Assembly: GCA_947450765.1 (NCBI GenBank)
Contig: CANFXC010000001.1
Span: forward strand, 186,001-250,000
Direction of reading: 5' to 3'
Source of the DNA: Comamonadaceae bacterium
GTDB lineage: Bacteria > Pseudomonadota > Gammaproteobacteria > Burkholderiales > Burkholderiaceae_C
Length of the DNA stretch: 64,000 bases
In this document: positions 35,540 through 44,762 of the stretch, one piece after another
Position numbering within the stretch: the first letter of the stretch is position 1
Layout: each line of letters opens with the position of its first letter
Translations under genes and position numbers: made by a program
Notes under the pieces: model-generated
The model's input: only the letters and a program-made list of their open reading frames with translations
Told to the model about the DNA's origin: nothing
The model's database searches: none

Positions 35540-36406
35540 TCAGGTCGTGATAATCCAGCCCTCAAGTGGATCAACCTTATCAGGCAATCCGTAGCGAGGC
35601 ATGCCGCCTTCATGCTGTTGCTGCGCCCAAGCCGCCTGCACGAGGCACAGCACGGCGTCCAGAGAATCACCCGTGGCATCGTCGACCAGACGATCGCGCT
35701 GGGCGTGCGTGAGTTTCAGGCGCAAGCCCAGCCGCGTTTGTCCATGCTCAAGGGCCGTCAGCATGTCCTTGCGGGCGATCAATCGTTCTGGCGTTTGTAA
35801 GGCCTTAGCGTCATTTTTGTAGCTGCGGTTTTTGGTCTCCAAACCAGCCGCCTGGCTGGCCTGCTGAAGTAACTCTCGCGCCAACAAACCTGGATAGCCT
35901 TCCAATGCAATACGCGGCGATGCGATCGCCTCAACAGGTGGCATGCCAAGCCCCATAAGCTGCACGCCGGCGGCGACTAAGCGGGGGACGCCGGCATGCA
36001 ACATGTAAGCGACGGGCGGGTTGACCCATTTCATCGAACTGCTGGAGCCCGCTGGTATGTCGGTGACTCGATGAGCGAATTTTTGACCTACGGGCCGGGC
36101 ATTGCAAAAGGCTGCGAAGGTGCTGCGAATTTCGGGGCGTGTGAGCGTTGCGTAGTGCTGCATGCAAGCCAACCATTCCTCGGGCCAGCCCAGCGTGGTT
36201 ACCAGTTCACGCGGCAGGCCAAAGGGTAAATCGAAAGCCCCTACCCAGGCACGATCTTGAGTCAACCAGAGCGAAAAATCCTCCAGCGTTTCAACCCGCT
36301 CCAATTGAGCCAGTTGAACCCGGCCGCGATGCAAATGACCCGTGGCAAATACGATAGGTTTGCGGCGGCTGGGGCTGCTGGAAAAGTCGCAGCCAGCAAG
36401 AAGCAT
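35540..36406 (-). CDS. DUF429 domain-containing protein
   Basis: This 288-residue protein matches the DUF429 family, which has an RNase H-like fold. It starts LLAGCDFSSSPSRRKPIVFA, with the early acidic residue expected of that fold, and has GAFDLPFGLPRELV and GDSLDAVLCLVQAAWA segments. The C-terminal acidic pair (DDATGDSLDA) fits a metal site. Function is not established; a nuclease-like role is possible. The ATG at 36406 is preferred; an in-frame TTG at 36430 would overlap the BLUF gene. It follows the BLUF gene by 10 nt, so they are probably co-transcribed. Confidence 0.8.
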   Translation of the reverse strand: MLLAGCDFSSSPSRRKPIVFATGHLHRGRVQLAQLERVETLEDFSLWLTQDRAWVGAFDLPFGLPRELVTTLGWPEEWLACMQHYATLTRPEIRSTFAAFCNARPVGQKFAHRVTDIPAGSSSSMKWVNPPVAYMLHAGVPRLVAAGVQLMGLGMPPVEAIASPRIALEGYPGLLARELLQQASQAAGLETKNRSYKNDAKALQTPERLIARKDMLTALEHGQTRLGLRLKLTHAQRDRLVDDATGDSLDAVLCLVQAAWAQQQHEGGMPRYGLPDKVDPLEGWIITT

Positions 36407-36416
36407 GTCCAAGGCG

Positions 36417-36842
36417 TCAGGAACGGCCAACGATGGAAGCAGTCGCCATCAGTTCCTGCAACAACGCCATGGAAACAGCGCCTGAAACGCTATACGGATC
36501 CAGCTCGGGCCGCTCTGAGTATTTGAGCAATATAGAGGTGTTGAGCTTGGCGGTATTGACCAAGCCCATGGTCCAGCCGCCGAACTTGCGCTCACTGATT
36601 TCTTCATAGCTCAACAACATGACGTCCTTGTGGCGCGGGTCATTGAGGATGTGTCTGTAGAGATCATTCACAGCCGTGCGTCCACCTTCCAGTGCCTGCA
36701 AAAAGATGCCGCCGCCGTAGCAAAGAATACCGGTGATGCCGCAAGCCGGGTTGTGGCTGCGCGACTTCGCCAGAATGGCCTCTGTGGCTTCAGGGCTTTG
36801 GGGATCAGCCGCGCGGCTGGCATAAAGAAGGCGAACCAACAT
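36417..36842 (-). CDS. BLUF-domain blue-light photoreceptor
   Basis: This 141-residue protein is a short BLUF protein: the FAD-binding domain (about residues 1-95) plus a C-terminal helical cap. Residues needed for the photocycle are present: Tyr7 in LLYASRA, Asn31, Gln49 in IFLQALEGG, and Trp90 and Met92 in GGWTMGL. It should sense blue light through a hydrogen-bond switch at the flavin and act by protein-protein contact, as it has no output domain. The ATG at 36842 matches the family start. It lies between DUF429 (10 nt downstream) and folE (85 nt upstream) on the same strand. Confidence 0.93.
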   Translation of the reverse strand: MLVRLLYASRAADPQSPEATEAILAKSRSHNPACGITGILCYGGGIFLQALEGGRTAVNDLYRHILNDPRHKDVMLLSYEEISERKFGGWTMGLVNTAKLNTSILLKYSERPELDPYSVSGAVSMALLQELMATASIVGRS

Positions 36843-36927
36843 GGTGAAAATCCTTTGAGCGATGGTGGCGTGAAGCCACAAAAAAGCGAAGTCGAGTCAG
36901 GCAAAAAATCGGGCCAACACGAACAGT

Positions 36928-37671
36928 TCAGCCGTTGATCTTCTTCGGAATAAGTGACAGAAATTCACGGCGCAGATTGGGGTCTTTCAGAAAGACACCG
37001 CGCATCACCGAGTTGATCATCTTGCTGTCAAGGTCTTTCACACCGCGCCAGCCCATGCAATAGTGGGAGGCTTCCATCACGATGGCAAGACCATCAGGCT
37101 GGGTTTTTTCCTGAATCAGATCGGCCAGCTGAACCACCGCTTCTTCTTGAATCTGTGGCCTGCCCATGACCCACTCGGCCAAACGCGCGTACTTTGACAG
37201 CCCGATCACGTTGGTGTGTTCGTTGGGCAAGACGCCGATCCAAACCTGACCAATCACCGGACAAAAGTGATGCGAACAAGCGCTGCGCACGGTGATCGGG
37301 CCGACGATCATGAGCTCATTCAGATGCTCTGCGTTAGGGAACTCTGTGATGGCCGGAGCGTGCAAGTATCGGCCTTTGAAGACCTCGTTGATGTACATCT
37401 TGGCCACGCGTCGGGCGGTGTTGTTCGTGTTGTGGTCGTTTTCTGTGTCAATGACCAGACTGTCGAGCACGCCTTGCATCTTGATTTCTACTTCATCGAG
37501 CAATTTTTCCAAGTCACCGGGTTCGATGAATTCGGCGATATTGTCATTGGCATTGAAGCGCTTCCGAGCGTTGGCGATACGCTCCCTGATCTTGACCGAC
37601 ATCGGGGTGCCTTCATCGTCGGCGGCGAGCGCTGTTTCAGGCGCTGAGGACGTGTTTGATTTCATAAGCAT
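36928..37671 (-). CDS. folE: GTP cyclohydrolase I
   Basis: This 247-residue enzyme converts GTP to dihydroneopterin triphosphate, the entry to folate and pterin synthesis. Zinc ligands are seen in ACSHHFCPVIG (Cys and His) and HYCMGWRGVKD (Cys), and the GLSKYARLAEW motif is conserved. The CSHH form differs from the more usual CEHH. The N-terminal 40 residues are variable. The start is at 37671, or two codons later. The next pathway enzyme, NudB, is encoded at 39127-39582 on the same strand. Confidence 0.93.
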   Translation of the reverse strand: MLMKSNTSSAPETALAADDEGTPMSVKIRERIANARKRFNANDNIAEFIEPGDLEKLLDEVEIKMQGVLDSLVIDTENDHNTNNTARRVAKMYINEVFKGRYLHAPAITEFPNAEHLNELMIVGPITVRSACSHHFCPVIGQVWIGVLPNEHTNVIGLSKYARLAEWVMGRPQIQEEAVVQLADLIQEKTQPDGLAIVMEASHYCMGWRGVKDLDSKMINSVMRGVFLKDPNLRREFLSLIPKKING

Positions 37672-37791
37672 GCGAGATGTTAACAGTCCTGAATAGGCCT
37701 GTTTGGGCTATTGACATGCAGACGAACGCCTTCAAAATTGTTAGCTCAGTCAGCTTTCAAATCGCGCATTCGGGTGCCTACAACTGAAGCA

Positions 37792-39075
37792 TTAATACCG
37801 TTGGCCCGCCAGCAACAAGGTGAGCCGCATCAACGCATAGGCCAGCAAATCAAGCAGGCGCTGACGCCAAGGGCGTCCGTTGTAGTCGGCGGCTGCCAGA
37901 CGACGACCGTGACCGGCGATGGCGAGCAACAGCCGCTGCCGCAAATTCTCGGCAAAGGCGCGGTCGTCCAGCACCACGTTGGCTTCACGTGCCAACAACA
38001 AGCTCAGCGGGTCGAGGTTAGACGAACCTACTGTGGCCCAGTGGCCGTCGATCACGGCCACTTTGGCGTGCAAATAACTGGCTTCGTACTCATGAATCTC
38101 AACCCCGGCTTTGAGCAGCGCGCCATAGACTGGCCGGGCCGCGTGGTACTGCATGAAGTGCTCATACTTACCTTGCAGCAGCAAGGTGACCTTGACGCCG
38201 CGCTTGGCCGCCTTGATCAGCGCACGACGCAAGCGACCACCCGGCACAAAATACGCGTTGGCGATCAGAATGTCTTTTCGTGCGTGGCCAATGGCCTTGC
38301 GGTAGGCGCGTTCAATGATGTTGCGGTTCAGCAGGTTGTCACGGACCAGCAGTGCAGCCCGAGCCGCAGGCAGACTGAGAGAGACCCTGGCCCCTGCGGG
38401 TCGACCCGACAAGGCCAAAGCACGCCGGCGTGCAAGGTGTGCGGCACTGATCCGACCACCGTAACCCGCGGCCTTGAAGGCCTCCCAAGCTTCGACCAAG
38501 TGATGCCGACGGGCACTGTAACCCGCCTGCACGCGCCACCACAGCAAGGCCATGGCCTCAGAAGCAGCTTCAGCCACGGGCCCATGAAGCGCGACGCTGA
38601 AGTCAAACCGAGGAGATGCGAGCACGCCATGCCGTGGATCGTAAAAATCATCCAGGATATTGATACCGCCACAAAAAACCAAGTCCTGGTCCACCACACA
38701 GAGCTTGCGGTGCAACCGCCTCCAAAGATCTGGCCGCACCAGCCCTAAGCTAGGCCAGTTAGAGTTCAACGGCGAATACACCTGCCAGTGCACCCCGGCA
38801 GACCGAAGCCTTGTCGCCCATTCGGCCTCCAGAGGAACAGTCCCGATACCGTCGACCAGCACCTGCACAGTCACGCCGCGTTGAGCCGCACGGATCAAGG
38901 CCTCTGCGACATCAGCGCCAGCGCCATGGAAGTCAAAAATATAGGATTCCAGCTGCACCCAGTAAGAGGCGGCATCAATCGCAGCAATCAGCGCTGGAAA
39001 AAAAGCCACGCCGCCTTGCAGCAACTGTGGCGGCGGTGGGGGCGGTGGGGGCGGAAGTGACGCAGCTTCAAGCAT
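37792..39075 (-). CDS. clsB: Cardiolipin synthase B (phospholipase D family)
   Basis: This 427-residue enzyme has two HKD motifs, HRKLCVVD and HAKVAVID, each followed by a GGIN or GSSN element. It makes cardiolipin from phosphatidylglycerol and a phosphatidyl donor at the inner membrane. It lacks the N-terminal TM helices of ClsA, fitting ClsB. An unusual feature is nine consecutive prolines at residues 8-16, encoded by a 9-bp tandem repeat (39028-39054). That predicts a ribosome stall needing EF-P. It lies 51 nt after nudB. Confidence 0.92.
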   Translation of the reverse strand: MLEAASLPPPPPPPPPQLLQGGVAFFPALIAAIDAASYWVQLESYIFDFHGAGADVAEALIRAAQRGVTVQVLVDGIGTVPLEAEWATRLRSAGVHWQVYSPLNSNWPSLGLVRPDLWRRLHRKLCVVDQDLVFCGGINILDDFYDPRHGVLASPRFDFSVALHGPVAEAASEAMALLWWRVQAGYSARRHHLVEAWEAFKAAGYGGRISAAHLARRRALALSGRPAGARVSLSLPAARAALLVRDNLLNRNIIERAYRKAIGHARKDILIANAYFVPGGRLRRALIKAAKRGVKVTLLLQGKYEHFMQYHAARPVYGALLKAGVEIHEYEASYLHAKVAVIDGHWATVGSSNLDPLSLLLAREANVVLDDRAFAENLRQRLLLAIAGHGRRLAAADYNGRPWRQRLLDLLAYALMRLTLLLAGQRY

Positions 39076-39126
39076 GTGTCAAGAGTGACACAAAAATCGG
39101 TCTGAGCCAAGCCACACCGAATGCCC

Positions 39127-39582
39127 TCACACGCGGGTTTTCACGAACTTCGGCAACAGCAAAATCGCCTCGGCGTTCGACGGTGAATAGCAGCTTTCAG
39201 CGGCAGCGCGCCAATTCAGCCACTGGAAAGCGGTGTGCTCGCGCGGACTCAAGCGCACCGGGACGACTTCTGGAACACACAAGCTGAACAGGTGCTCGGT
39301 GTTAAGCGTCACACCAGGGGCATAGCGGTGACGCCAGGCCGGGTAGATCTCGTAGACATTCGTGATGCCCCAATCCAGCAGATCGGCTGGCTGGACAGCC
39401 AGCCCAGTTTCTTCCTGCACCTCACGGGCTGCGGTGTGCCTTAGATCAGCATCAGTTGCATCGACCGAGCCGGTCACGCTTTGCCAAAATTCAGCGTGAT
39501 CAGCACGCCGGATCAGCAGCACCTCTAAGGCTGGCGTGTGAATGACCACCAGCACGGAGAGGGGCAGCTTGAAGGTCTTCAT
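39127..39582 (-). CDS. nudB: Dihydroneopterin triphosphate diphosphatase (Nudix)
   Basis: This 151-residue hydrolase has a Nudix box: Gly of the GSVDATDAD segment through REVQEETGL (about residues 37-60). NudB removes pyrophosphate from the FolE product in folate synthesis. Its place between aspS and clsB matches other betaproteobacteria. Its substrate specificity is inferred from this context and from length. Confidence 0.9.
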   Translation of the reverse strand: MKTFKLPLSVLVVIHTPALEVLLIRRADHAEFWQSVTGSVDATDADLRHTAAREVQEETGLAVQPADLLDWGITNVYEIYPAWRHRYAPGVTLNTEHLFSLCVPEVVPVRLSPREHTAFQWLNWRAAAESCYSPSNAEAILLLPKFVKTRV

Positions 39583-39659
39583 TTCAAGTTTTTCAAACTG
39601 ACTTCAGCAGCTCGGACTGCAGCATTCACGCTCCGCGCATCTGCTGCTCAAACCGGCGA

Positions 39660-41465
39660 TCAGGCCGGCAGGGGATTGCGCAAGCGAATGTGCAACTCGC
39701 GCAATTGTTTTTCATCCACCGAGCTTGGCGCATGTGTCAGCAAACACTGGGCGCGCTGGGTTTTCGGGAAGGCGATCACGTCGCGGATTGACTCGGCGCC
39801 GGTCATCATGGTGACGATGCGGTCCAGGCCGAAGGCCAAACCACCGTGCGGTGGCGCGCCGTATTGCAGGGCATCCAGCAAGAAGCCAAACTTTTCCTGA
39901 GCTTCTTCCGGGCCGATTTTCAGGGCGTCGAAAACCTTGCTTTGCACATCGGCGCGGTGAATCCGCACGGAGCCGCCGCCGAGTTCCCAGCCATTGAGCA
40001 CCATGTCGTAGGCTTTGGCGATACAGCGGCCTGGGTCCGTGTCCATCCAGTCTTCATGGCCGTCTTTGGGTGCCGTGAACGGATGGTGCACAGCGCTCCA
40101 GCGGTCGTTGGCTTCATCATGCTCAAACATCGGGAAGTCGACCACCCAGAGCGGCTTCCAGCCAGCCGTGAAGACACCGATTTTTTTACCCAGCGGGCTC
40201 AGACCAATCTTCAGTCGCAAGGCGCCGATGCTGTCGTTGACCACCTTGGACTTGTCCGCACCAAAGAAAATAATGTCACCGCTTTGTGCGCCGCAACGCT
40301 TCAAAATTTCGGCCAAAGCAGCGTCGTGCAAATTCTTCACGATCGGGCTTTGCAAACCCTCGCGGCCCTTGCTAACGTCATTGACCTTGACCCAAGCCAA
40401 GCCCTTGGCACCGTAGATTTTGACGAATTCGGTGTAACCGTCGATCTCACTGCGGCTCATCTCGGAACCACCCGGCACGCGCAACGCGACGACCCGGCCG
40501 CCCGGCGTGGTGGCCGGTGTGCTGAAGACTTTGAAGTCGACATCGGCCATGACATCGGTGAGTTCGGTGAACTCCAAGTTGATGCGCAAGTCGGGCTTGT
40601 CAGAGCCGAAGCGGTGCATCGCGTCGGCGTAGGCCATGACAGGAAATTCACCCAGGTCAGTCGCCAGTACAGTCTTGAAAATGTTGCTGATCATGCCTTG
40701 AAACATGTCGCGAATCTCTTGCTCGTCCATGAACGAGGTTTCAATATCGATCTGCGTGAACTCAGGCTGACGATCAGCGCGCAAGTCTTCGTCGCGAAAG
40801 CATTTGGTGATCTGGTAGTAGCGGTCAAAACCGGCCACCATCAGCAACTGCTTGAACAATTGCGGGCTTTGCGGCAGCGCAAAAAATTGGCCTTCATTGA
40901 CGCGGCTAGGAACCAGATAGTCACGCGCACCTTCGGGCGTGCTTTTGGTCAGCATCGGTGTTTCGATGTCGATGAAACCATTGGCGTCGAGGAACTTGCG
41001 GGTCTCCATCGCCACCCGGTAACGCAGCATCAGGTTGTTCTGCATGTAAGGGCGGCGCAGGTCCAGCACCCGATGCGTCAGACGCGTGGTCTCTGACAGA
41101 TTGTCGTCATCGAGCTGGAACGGTGGTGTGACGCTGGCGTTCAGCACCGTCAGTTCATGGCACAAAATTTCGATCTTGCCGCTTTTGAGACCGTCGTTGA
41201 CCGTGCCTTCAGGACGCGCACGGACCAAGCCTTTGATCTGCACGCAGAACTCGTTGCGCACGACTTCAGCAGTCTTGAACATGTCCGCGCGATCCGGATC
41301 GCACACCACCTGCACATACCCTTCGCGGTCACGCAGGTCAATGAAAATCACGCCGCCGTGGTCACGTCGACGATTGACCCAACCGCACAAGGTGACGGTT
41401 TCGCCCAGCAAGGCATCGGTCACCAGACCGCAATAGTGGGAGCGCATTTTGGAAGCGTTGGACAT
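39660..41465 (-). CDS. aspS: Aspartyl-tRNA synthetase
   Basis: This 601-residue class IIb synthetase has an N-terminal OB-fold anticodon-binding domain (about 1-110). The catalytic domain shows motif 2 ([17 protein letters not shown]) and motif 3 ([13 protein letters not shown]), with a bacterial GAD insertion domain between. Many Burkholderiales AspRS enzymes are non-discriminating and also charge tRNA-Asn, but that cannot be decided here. The gene lies between DUF502 and nudB on the same strand. Confidence 0.97.
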   Translation of the reverse strand: MSNASKMRSHYCGLVTDALLGETVTLCGWVNRRRDHGGVIFIDLRDREGYVQVVCDPDRADMFKTAEVVRNEFCVQIKGLVRARPEGTVNDGLKSGKIEILCHELTVLNASVTPPFQLDDDNLSETTRLTHRVLDLRRPYMQNNLMLRYRVAMETRKFLDANGFIDIETPMLTKSTPEGARDYLVPSRVNEGQFFALPQSPQLFKQLLMVAGFDRYYQITKCFRDEDLRADRQPEFTQIDIETSFMDEQEIRDMFQGMISNIFKTVLATDLGEFPVMAYADAMHRFGSDKPDLRINLEFTELTDVMADVDFKVFSTPATTPGGRVVALRVPGGSEMSRSEIDGYTEFVKIYGAKGLAWVKVNDVSKGREGLQSPIVKNLHDAALAEILKRCGAQSGDIIFFGADKSKVVNDSIGALRLKIGLSPLGKKIGVFTAGWKPLWVVDFPMFEHDEANDRWSAVHHPFTAPKDGHEDWMDTDPGRCIAKAYDMVLNGWELGGGSVRIHRADVQSKVFDALKIGPEEAQEKFGFLLDALQYGAPPHGGLAFGLDRIVTMMTGAESIRDVIAFPKTQRAQCLLTHAPSSVDEKQLRELHIRLRNPLPA

Positions 41466-41477
41466 ACGGAGATTGCT

Positions 41478-41497
41478 TTACGGTTAACGGTTAACGG
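41478..41497. repeat. Short tandem repeat of CGGTTAA upstream of aspS
   Basis: Two exact copies of the 7-mer CGGTTAA (41481-41487, 41488-41494) plus a partial third and a preceding TTA form a 20-bp array. It begins 13 nt upstream of the aspS start codon, in its leader. Its role is unknown. Confidence 0.6.
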
Positions 41498-41549
41498 ATT
41501 TCGCGAAGGGAGATGGGGCGCAGCCTGATTAAAAACTGACGCACAAGAA

Positions 41550-42170
41550 TTAAAGTGGTTTGTGGGTAGCAGGACTGCCGGGTGACACAACGCCCATAGA
41601 AATCACATAGGTCAGCGCTTCATCGACACTCATTTTGAGTTCAATGCAGTCTGACTTTTTCAACATCACAAAGTAACCGCCGGTCGGATTCGGCGTGGTC
41701 GGCACATAAACGCTGAGGTACTCACCTTCAAGGTGATTAACGAGATCACCGCCGGGCGTGCCGGTCTGAAATGCGATAGTCCAGACGCCTTCACGTGGCC
41801 ACTGGATCAGCAATGCCTTACGGAAGGCATTGCCATTTTCTGAAAACAAGGTGTCCGAAACCTGTTTAACGCTGGAATAAATGGACCGGACGATGGGGAT
41901 TCGCCCCAGCAGCGCGTCCCACCAGCCGACCAGTTTTCGACCGAAAAAATTACTCGCCACAGCGCCGATGGTCAACACAATGGCCAGCGCTAGCAAGACA
42001 CCAAAGCCAGGGATATGAAAGCCCAGCAAATAGTCAGGCCGCCACGACTGCGGCAGTATTTGCAGGGTTTGGTCGAGCGTGCCAACGATCCAGTCCAGCA
42101 CCCACAGCGTGATCGCTAACGGCACTAGGACCAACAAGCCGGCCAGCAGCCAGCGGCGGACGGCCGCCAT
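41550..42170 (-). CDS. DUF502 family membrane protein
   Basis: This 206-residue protein has two transmembrane helices (about 8-30 and 52-75). The soluble C-terminal domain carries the family segments SIYSSVKQVSDTLF and VYVPTTPNPTGGYFV. DUF502 proteins are widespread and uncharacterised. Its start overlaps the fmdB stop by one base, so the two are coupled; fmdB-DUF502-aspS is a common betaproteobacterial order. Confidence 0.92.
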   Translation of the reverse strand: MAAVRRWLLAGLLVLVPLAITLWVLDWIVGTLDQTLQILPQSWRPDYLLGFHIPGFGVLLALAIVLTIGAVASNFFGRKLVGWWDALLGRIPIVRSIYSSVKQVSDTLFSENGNAFRKALLIQWPREGVWTIAFQTGTPGGDLVNHLEGEYLSVYVPTTPNPTGGYFVMLKKSDCIELKMSVDEALTYVISMGVVSPGSPATHKPL

Positions 42171-42517
42171 CAGTCGGCTTTGCCAGATGATGGCGCCGGG
42201 GCAGCCGGCGTGCTGGGCGCTGGCGCGGCAGCAGCACTGTCTGCTTTGGGCGCCGGCGCTGAGACGGCGGCAGGAGCATCAGATGTTGATGCAGCTGGCG
42301 CCACACCATCTTTGGCCTGAGGCGCGCCAGAATCACCACCGCGAAAGTCTGTCACGTACCAACCGGAACCCTTGAGCTGAAAGCCGGCAGCGGTCAGCTG
42401 CTTCTTGAAAGTCGGCGCACCGCACTGGGGGCAATCTGTCAGCAACGGGTCCGAGAGTTTTTGTAAAACGTCCTTGGCATGCCCGCAGGACTCGCATTTG
42501 TAAGCGTAGATTGGCAT
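42170..42517 (-). CDS. FmdB-family zinc-ribbon protein
   Basis: This 115-residue protein has a short zinc ribbon at the N-terminus: CESC near residue 8 and CPQC near residue 34, in the pattern MPIYAYKCESCGH. The second half (about 60-115) is an Ala/Pro/Ser low-complexity tail that is probably disordered. FmdB-like proteins are thought to be regulators, with no clear role here. It leads the fmdB-DUF502-aspS run. Confidence 0.9.
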   Translation of the reverse strand: MPIYAYKCESCGHAKDVLQKLSDPLLTDCPQCGAPTFKKQLTAAGFQLKGSGWYVTDFRGGDSGAPQAKDGVAPAASTSDAPAAVSAPAPKADSAAAAPAPSTPAAPAPSSGKAD

Positions 42518-42612
42518 AGCTCTAGATGATTTTCAGGTGAGTTGAACAGCCTGCAAAGGGTGTCAGGATGCAAACCCTCAATTATAGGCGCTGCACTTTA
42601 ACACCCAGCACC

Positions 42613-44166
42613 TCAAAACAGCCGCATCCGCAGCACCACTTGCATGGCCAACAGCCCGAGGGCAAAACCCAGTCCGCCGTAAACCAGCCCCTGCAGCAGT
42701 TTGTTGGTGCGTTTTTGCTCGGCCAGCAGTTCGATCAACTCACTTCGGTTACCCGTCGATTGGGTTTTGAGAAACTGATGGAAAAGACGCGGTAAAGCGG
42801 GCAACAGCTTGGCGTAAGTCGGGGCTTCGGCCTTGAGTTCGGCTAATAATTTTTCCGGGCCGACTTGCTCCAGCATCCATTTTTCAAGGAATGGCTTGGC
42901 CGTGCTCCACAAATCGAGCTCCGGATCGAGTTCCCTGCCTAGGCCCTCGATGTTGAGCAGCGTTTTTTGCAACAACACCAGCTGCGGCTGGATCTCGACC
43001 TGGAAGCGCCGCGAGGTCTGGAACAGCCGCATCAGCACCAGTCCGAGCGAAATCTCTTTGAGCGGACGGTCAAAGTACGGCTCGCAGCAAGAGCGAATGG
43101 CTGACTCAAGTTGATCAACACGGGTGCGCGCTGGCACCCAGCCCGACTCAATGTGCAGTTCGGCCACGCGTTTGTAGTCACGCAGAAAAAACGCTGTGAA
43201 GTTTTGCGCCAGATATTCTTTGTCGACCTCTGTGAGGGTGCCGACAATGCCGAAATCAAGCGAAATATAACGCCCGAAAGTGGCGGGCTCAAGACTCACT
43301 TGAATGTTGCCCGGGTGCATGTCGGCGTGGAAGAACCCGTCGCGAAAGACCTGCGTGAAAAAGATCGTGACGCCGTCTCGGGCCAGCTTCGGAATGTCAA
43401 CGCCGGCGTCGCGCAAGCGCTGCACCTGGCTGATTGGCACGCCCTTCATGCGCTGCATGACCATCACATTGGGCATGCAAAAGTCCCAGACCATCTCCGG
43501 AATCATCACCAGGTTCAAGCCCTGCATGTTGCGGCGCAACTGGGCCGCGTTGGCGGCTTCGCGCAGCAGGTCCAGTTCGTCGTGCAAATGGGTGTCGAAC
43601 TCGGCCACCACTTCACGCGGCTTCAGGCGTTTGCCATCGGCCGATAAACTTTCGACCCAGCCCGCCATCATGCGCATCAGCGCCAAGTCTTTTTCAATCG
43701 CCGGCAGCATGTTGGGCCGCAAGACCTTGACCGCGACTTCACGCCCATCGGGCAGCGTCGCAAAGTGCACCTGGGCAATCGAGGCACTGGCCACTGGCGT
43801 GCGATCGAAGCTGGCGAAAATTTTGTCAATCGAACGGCCAAAGGCACTTTCGATGATGGCCACCGCGACTGACGATTCAAAGGGGGGCACCCGGTCTTGC
43901 AAACGCGCCAGTTCGTCGGCAATGTCGGTTGGCAGCAAGTCGCGGCGGGTCGACATGACTTGTCCGAACTTCACAAAAATCGGACCCAGCCGCTCTAGCG
44001 CCAGCCGCAAGCGCTCGCCTCGCGGTGCCTTCAAGTTGCGTCCGACAGAGACGATACGGGTCAGCAGACGAATCCAGGGCTTCTCAAAACTCGACAAAAC
44101 CAGTTCGTCCAGACCGAAGCGAAGCACCGTCCAGACGATAAAAATACCGCGAAAGAGCCGGCTCAT
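42613..44166 (-). CDS. ubiB: Ubiquinone biosynthesis kinase-like protein UbiB
   Basis: This 517-residue protein belongs to the atypical ABC1/UbiB kinase-like family. It has the KxGQ motif ([15 protein letters not shown], about residues 70-85), an Ala-rich nucleotide loop ([12 protein letters not shown]), a catalytic-loop [10 protein letters not shown] and a metal motif DFGIVG. Two C-terminal transmembrane helices anchor it. It is needed for ubiquinone synthesis, with ATPase activity that may help extract the lipid intermediates. It overlaps ubiJ by 4 bases. Confidence 0.95.
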   Translation of the reverse strand: MSRLFRGIFIVWTVLRFGLDELVLSSFEKPWIRLLTRIVSVGRNLKAPRGERLRLALERLGPIFVKFGQVMSTRRDLLPTDIADELARLQDRVPPFESSVAVAIIESAFGRSIDKIFASFDRTPVASASIAQVHFATLPDGREVAVKVLRPNMLPAIEKDLALMRMMAGWVESLSADGKRLKPREVVAEFDTHLHDELDLLREAANAAQLRRNMQGLNLVMIPEMVWDFCMPNVMVMQRMKGVPISQVQRLRDAGVDIPKLARDGVTIFFTQVFRDGFFHADMHPGNIQVSLEPATFGRYISLDFGIVGTLTEVDKEYLAQNFTAFFLRDYKRVAELHIESGWVPARTRVDQLESAIRSCCEPYFDRPLKEISLGLVLMRLFQTSRRFQVEIQPQLVLLQKTLLNIEGLGRELDPELDLWSTAKPFLEKWMLEQVGPEKLLAELKAEAPTYAKLLPALPRLFHQFLKTQSTGNRSELIELLAEQKRTNKLLQGLVYGGLGFALGLLAMQVVLRMRLF

Positions 44167-44726
44167 GTCGTCGCCTTGTGGCTTGGTGTTGTCTCGCGGC
44201 CTGAGGCAAAAGGCGCACGAGGTGCGCGCGCCACAAACTCACGTATTGCAGCTAGCAAACGCTGGCCAGCCCCGGCGATCGCATGGGCAGGCACATCCCC
44301 CAAGATCCGCGACAAGTCTTCTTCGACATCCCAGCGCAGGTTGTCTGCCAACCAACCCAATTCGGCGGCCAGTTGCACATCGCCTTCAATCTTGACCGGC
44401 GGTGCCTTGCCTTCAAGTACCGACTGCGCCACGACCCAAGGCGCTTCCATGGCCACCGACAGCGTCAAGTCGGCTGGCAGTGTTGCCGGCGCACGGTCCG
44501 TCAGGCCCGCCGGCGTGATCAACAGGTCGAGCGCAAAAGCACCCCAACGCAAATGAATCACGCTGCCCTTCTTGCGGGCGAGGCGCGCCTGCGCCTCTTT
44601 TTCCTGCATCAAGACATGATTGAGAAACAACACCAAGCGCTGCTGACCCTCAGCGACCAGCCATGTTGGCGGTTGCAGATGTTTAGCGAAGGATTCCAGA
44701 AAAGAAAAAGGGGACGTTTTATTCAT
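44163..44726 (-). CDS. ubiJ: Ubiquinone biosynthesis accessory factor UbiJ
   Basis: This 187-residue protein has an SCP2 lipid-binding domain (about residues 35-135), with [29 protein letters not shown] typical of UbiJ. It should bind ubiquinone intermediates for the Ubi metabolon. Position just upstream of ubiB on the same strand, with ubiE nearby, supports the assignment. Confidence 0.88.
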   Translation of the reverse strand: MNKTSPFSFLESFAKHLQPPTWLVAEGQQRLVLFLNHVLMQEKEAQARLARKKGSVIHLRWGAFALDLLITPAGLTDRAPATLPADLTLSVAMEAPWVVAQSVLEGKAPPVKIEGDVQLAAELGWLADNLRWDVEEDLSRILGDVPAHAIAGAGQRLLAAIREFVARAPRAPFASGRETTPSHKATT

Positions 44727-44762
44727 ACGTCCCCGATTTTGACGGATAAATGACCGGTCAGA

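Noticed and set aside
39846-41096. A 416-codon open frame on the plus strand opposite aspS
   Set aside because: It mirrors aspS codon structure and has no recognisable motifs.
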